47,803 nucleotides of DNA from assembly GCA_026707935.1 (NCBI GenBank), contig JAPOVX010000293.1, forward strand, positions 1 through 47,803. Reading direction: 5' to 3'. This DNA comes from Paracoccaceae bacterium. GTDB lineage: Bacteria > Pseudomonadota > Alphaproteobacteria > Rhodobacterales > Rhodobacteraceae. The translations under genes were made by a program, and so were the position numbers. Positions 44,983-47,803 of this stretch are shown here, piece after piece; positions within the stretch are counted from its first letter, which is position 1, and each line of letters opens with the position of its first letter. The notes beneath the pieces were generated by a model, which was not told the origin of the DNA, did not search any database, and saw nothing but the letters and a program-made list of their open reading frames with translations.

Positions 44983-45951
44983 TTGTTGAGACAGGCACTC
45001 CCTGCACTGCCCGCAACGACCGGCACATTGTTGCTCATGGTCATCATGGGAACCATGTGGGGACTCCAGTTTTCCATGCTGAAGCGTGCGGGTCAGGGCG
45101 GCTATTCGGACTTGACGTTGATCACGTTCGCACTGGTCCTTCTCTCGGTTGCCTTCCTGGCCCTGTCAGCCGCGCGCGGGGAGATAATCCGTCCGGAACG
45201 ACGACTGCTTGCGTTTTTCCTTGTAACCGCGATCCTCGGATACATTGTTCCCTTGGGTGCGACACTTTATGCGGCGACGGTGCTCGATGCGGGTATCCTG
45301 ACGATGATCGCTTGCCTCTCTCCGGTCATCGCCGTCGCCGCCGCGCTTGTTCTTCGCGTCGAATCCGTATCGTTCCGTCGATCGGTCGCCGTCGGCCTTG
45401 GGTGCATCTCGGTCGGTCTGATCACGTTGCCGGAATTCGAAATGCGGGGATTCGGACACCTGCCGTGGATCGCCGTCGCCATCATTGTCCCGCTTTGTTA
45501 CGGATTCGAGTCAATCTATGTTTCCAGGTTCTGGCCCGTCGGCATGACACCGCTTCAGGCCGTGACCGGCGAAACCTTGGTCGCCGCCCTGATCGTTTTT
45601 CCGGTGTTTCTCCTGCATGGCGACCCGGGACTCCGGACCATCAAGTGGTCGGGGGCCGAATTCGCGCTTCTCGTCTTCGTCGCAGCCGGCATCATCGAGG
45701 GAATCGCGTACTTCAGGATCATCCAGAGCAGCGGAGCCGTTTTCGTGAACTTCGGATCATTCGTCGGACTCGTCTCCGGCGTTTGCTGGGGAATGGTCTT
45801 GTTCAGCGAAACCCACGGACCCAATGTCTGGATTGCCGTCGCGATTCTTGTCGCCGCCCTCGCCCTCGCCACCCAATCCCGGACAGCTGGCGGATCCTCC
45901 CGAAACCCGGCAGGATCCGGGGATTCAGACGATTCCCCGGGGTTTCGATGA
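44983..45951 (+). CDS. EamA/DMT-family transporter
   Basis: The frame opens at TTG 44983; ATG 45037 is another possible start. The product has about ten hydrophobic spans in two EamA repeats (LLLMVIMGTMWGLQFSMLK ... ILTMIACLSPVIAVAAALV, and a second half starting WIAVAIIVPLCYGFESIYV with GSFVGLVSGVCWGMVLFSE). DMT-family proteins export amino acids, drugs or metabolites; the substrate here is unknown. The C-terminal tail is hydrophilic. Confidence 0.85.
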   Translation: MLRQALPALPATTGTLLLMVIMGTMWGLQFSMLKRAGQGGYSDLTLITFALVLLSVAFLALSAARGEIIRPERRLLAFFLVTAILGYIVPLGATLYAATVLDAGILTMIACLSPVIAVAAALVLRVESVSFRRSVAVGLGCISVGLITLPEFEMRGFGHLPWIAVAIIVPLCYGFESIYVSRFWPVGMTPLQAVTGETLVAALIVFPVFLLHGDPGLRTIKWSGAEFALLVFVAAGIIEGIAYFRIIQSSGAVFVNFGSFVGLVSGVCWGMVLFSETHGPNVWIAVAILVAALALATQSRTAGGSSRNPAGSGDSDDSPGFR

Positions 45952-46089
45952 GGTAACCCCTCGCAATTCTGCGGAATTTTCAACTCGGACATTGTGACTT
46001 GGGCCAAATCGTGTTCTTCTGAAGTTGCGTGGTGAACGTCACCGCGCGGATTCTCGAGTTCCGCGGTGCGCCGGATGGAACGAGCCTGA

Positions 46090-47094
46090 ATGGACATAGA
46101 AACGAGTTCCATACTCGACGTCGACGGCCTGGAAACCGTGTTTCAGACACGTGCCGGGGCCATCCACGCGGTCAACTCGGTCAGCTTCACACTGAAACCG
46201 GGCGAACTTCTCGGAGTCGTCGGTGAGAGCGGTTCAGGGAAATCTGTCACCATGATGTCTCTCATCGGGTTGTTGCCATCGCCTCCCGCAGAAATTCGCA
46301 ATGGCCGGGTGAACTTTGACGGGCGCGAAATTCTCGGGTTGCCGGAAAAAGAACTCAGGCTGATTCGTGGCCGTGAAATCGGCCTGATCTTCCAGGACCC
46401 GATGACATCATTGAATCCCGTTTTCACCGTTGGCTTTCAGATCATGGAGCCGTTACGCGAACACCTCCGGCTCTCACGCAGGCAGGCAATCGAACGGGCG
46501 ACGTACCTGTTGGACCTCGTGGGCATTCCCGACGCACGGAAGCGCTTGTCGGATTACCCGCATCAGTTTTCCGGCGGAATGCGGCAGCGCGTCATGATTG
46601 CCATTGCCCTTGCGTGCGATCCCAAGGTGCTCATCGCCGATGAACCGACAACTGCGCTGGATGTCACGATCCAGGCGCAGATCCTGGAATTGATCAAGTC
46701 CATCCGTCACAAGCTCGGGATGGCGATAATCTGGATCACCCATGACCTGGGCGTCATCGCGGGGATCGCTGACCGGGTCGCCGTGATGTACGGGGGCCAG
46801 ATCGTTGAGCACGCGCCGGTCAGGGAACTGTTTGCCGATCCCCGCCATCCCTACACGAAGGCCCTTCTCAAGACGGTCCCGAGTATAAGGGGGGCCCGAA
46901 GCGACCGCCTGAATTCAATTGGCGGGCAACCTCCGATCATGACCGGCACTCCAAGGACCTGTTCGTTCCAGCCGCGGTGCACACGTGCGTTCGCACGGTG
47001 CACGACAGCGAATCCGGTCAGGACGAACATCGCGGACGATCATGATGTTGCATGTTTCCTCTACCAGCCTGAAGGAAATCCGGCCGATGGCTGA
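46090..47094 (+). CDS. dppD: Peptide ABC transporter ATP-binding protein (DppD/OppD type)
   Basis: The 334-residue ATPase has Walker [10 protein letters not shown], the Q-loop [16 protein letters not shown], signature [15 protein letters not shown], Walker [15 protein letters not shown] and H-loop WITHDLGVI. The C-terminal oligopeptide/dipeptide domain carries the Cys-rich end ([14 protein letters not shown]) that in DppD/OppD proteins can bind an iron-sulfur cluster. It overlaps the next ATPase gene by 8 bp; the pair serves a peptide or nickel-type importer whose permeases are not in the window. Confidence 0.9.
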   Translation: MDIETSSILDVDGLETVFQTRAGAIHAVNSVSFTLKPGELLGVVGESGSGKSVTMMSLIGLLPSPPAEIRNGRVNFDGREILGLPEKELRLIRGREIGLIFQDPMTSLNPVFTVGFQIMEPLREHLRLSRRQAIERATYLLDLVGIPDARKRLSDYPHQFSGGMRQRVMIAIALACDPKVLIADEPTTALDVTIQAQILELIKSIRHKLGMAIIWITHDLGVIAGIADRVAVMYGGQIVEHAPVRELFADPRHPYTKALLKTVPSIRGARSDRLNSIGGQPPIMTGTPRTCSFQPRCTRAFARCTTANPVRTNIADDHDVACFLYQPEGNPADG

Positions 47095-47803
47095 AAAAGG
47101 AACATCTTCCCCGCTGGTCAGCGTCCGGGGATTGAAAATGCACTTCCCGATTCTCGCGGGCGTTTTCCGCCGAAGGGTCGGCGAAGTAAAGGCCGTCGAC
47201 GATGTGTCATTCGATATCCACGAAGGCGAGACGCTTGGCCTGGTTGGCGAATCGGGCTGCGGAAAGTCCACGGTCGGCCGGTCGATCTTGCGGCTCCATG
47301 AAATCACGGCCGGTGAAATCGAAATCGGCGGGAAACCGATCAGCAGCATCTCCGGTCGTGAACTGCGGCAAACCCGGCCAACGATGCAGATGGTCTTCCA
47401 GGACCCGCAAGCGAGTCTCAATCCGAGGATGACCGTATCGGCGATCATTTCCGAACCTCTGGACGAGCATACCGACTATCCGGCGGCGAAGAAAATCGAC
47501 CGGGTCAGGGAGTTGATGGATGCTGTCGGTCTCAACCGGGATTTCATGAACCGGTATCCGCACGAGTTTTCGGGCGGGCAACGGCAGAGGATCGGAATTG
47601 CACGCGCGCTGGCTCTGAACCCGAAATTCGTGGTGTGCGACGAACCGATCGCCGCCCTTGACGTGTCGATACAGGCCCAGGTCATCAATCTGCTGGAAGA
47701 TCTGCAAACCGAGTTCGGCCTGACATACCTGTTCATCAGCCATGACCTGTCGATGGTCCGCCACATGACCAGCAGGGTCGCGGTGATGTACCTCGGAAAA
47801 TTC
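47087..47803 (+). CDS. dppF: Peptide ABC transporter ATP-binding protein (DppF/OppF type), 3' partial
   Basis: ATG 47087 overlaps the end of dppD. The 239 codons present include [13 protein letters not shown] (the DppF-type start), Walker [25 protein letters not shown], signature [15 protein letters not shown], Walker [15 protein letters not shown] and the H-loop FISHDLSMV. The C-terminal Cys-containing tail lies beyond the window. Confidence 0.92.
   Translation, partial: MAEKGTSSPLVSVRGLKMHFPILAGVFRRRVGEVKAVDDVSFDIHEGETLGLVGESGCGKSTVGRSILRLHEITAGEIEIGGKPISSISGRELRQTRPTMQMVFQDPQASLNPRMTVSAIISEPLDEHTDYPAAKKIDRVRELMDAVGLNRDFMNRYPHEFSGGQRQRIGIARALALNPKFVVCDEPIAALDVSIQAQVINLLEDLQTEFGLTYLFISHDLSMVRHMTSRVAVMYLGKF

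Overview
The window reads as chromosomal DNA of a GC-rich alphaproteobacterium, probably marine. Evidence: a cysteine-poor DksA of the alphaproteobacterial type, a Tmm/Tdm/GmaS methylamine cluster of the kind known from marine Rhodobacterales and SAR11-like bacteria, many binding-protein transporters, and dense operons with ATGA/GTGA stop-start overlaps. No species is assigned.

Layout. 1-1.5 kb: the 5' part of a GSU2403-type nucleotidyltransferase gene preceded by repeats, and a broken AraC regulator. 1.5-9.0 kb: a binding-protein-dependent sugar uptake locus (binding protein divergent from LacI regulator, two permeases, GH63-type hydrolase, ATPase), with two LacI-type operators and a separate triple repeat between the divergent genes. 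Both permeases have unusual additions. 9.5-22.7 kb: a mosaic of envelope genes (NeuC-like epimerase, two WaaA-like transferases, NeuB-like synthase, LpxL-like acyltransferase) interleaved with an exonuclease-CBS-DUF294 protein and an SPFH/NfeD/Schlafen-AlbA operon. A nearly gene-free kilobase (19.6-20.6 kb) holds a 30-codon Rpn nuclease remnant and a perfect 22-bp palindrome.

23.1-40.6 kb is the core of the window: a methylated-amine locus. An Amt-family transporter plus a 59-residue membrane peptide ends at a strong terminator. Facing it is a 14.8-kb run on the minus strand: gmaS, mgsA, mgsB, mgsC, an unknown 137-residue protein, a nitrilase-family amidase, an unknown 219-residue protein, tmm, tmoX, tmoV, tmoW and tdm. 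A divergent GntR/FCD regulator sits at the head with a 13-bp palindromic operator. Together these would oxidise trimethylamine to TMAO, import TMAO, demethylate it to dimethylamine and formaldehyde, and convert monomethylamine through gamma-glutamylmethylamide to N-methylglutamate. Dimethylamine monooxygenase and N-methylglutamate dehydrogenase are not in the window although both ends of the cluster are visible. The permease gene tmoW carries an in-frame TAG in the cytoplasmic coupling loop of its second half.

40.9-47.8 kb: ordinary scattered genes (SRPBCC protein, M48 protease, small membrane protein, GNAT acetyltransferase, DksA, EamA exporter) and the start of a peptide ABC transporter ATPase pair (DppD, DppF) that runs off the end.

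All functions come from reading translated sequence and from remembered family features; no database search was run.
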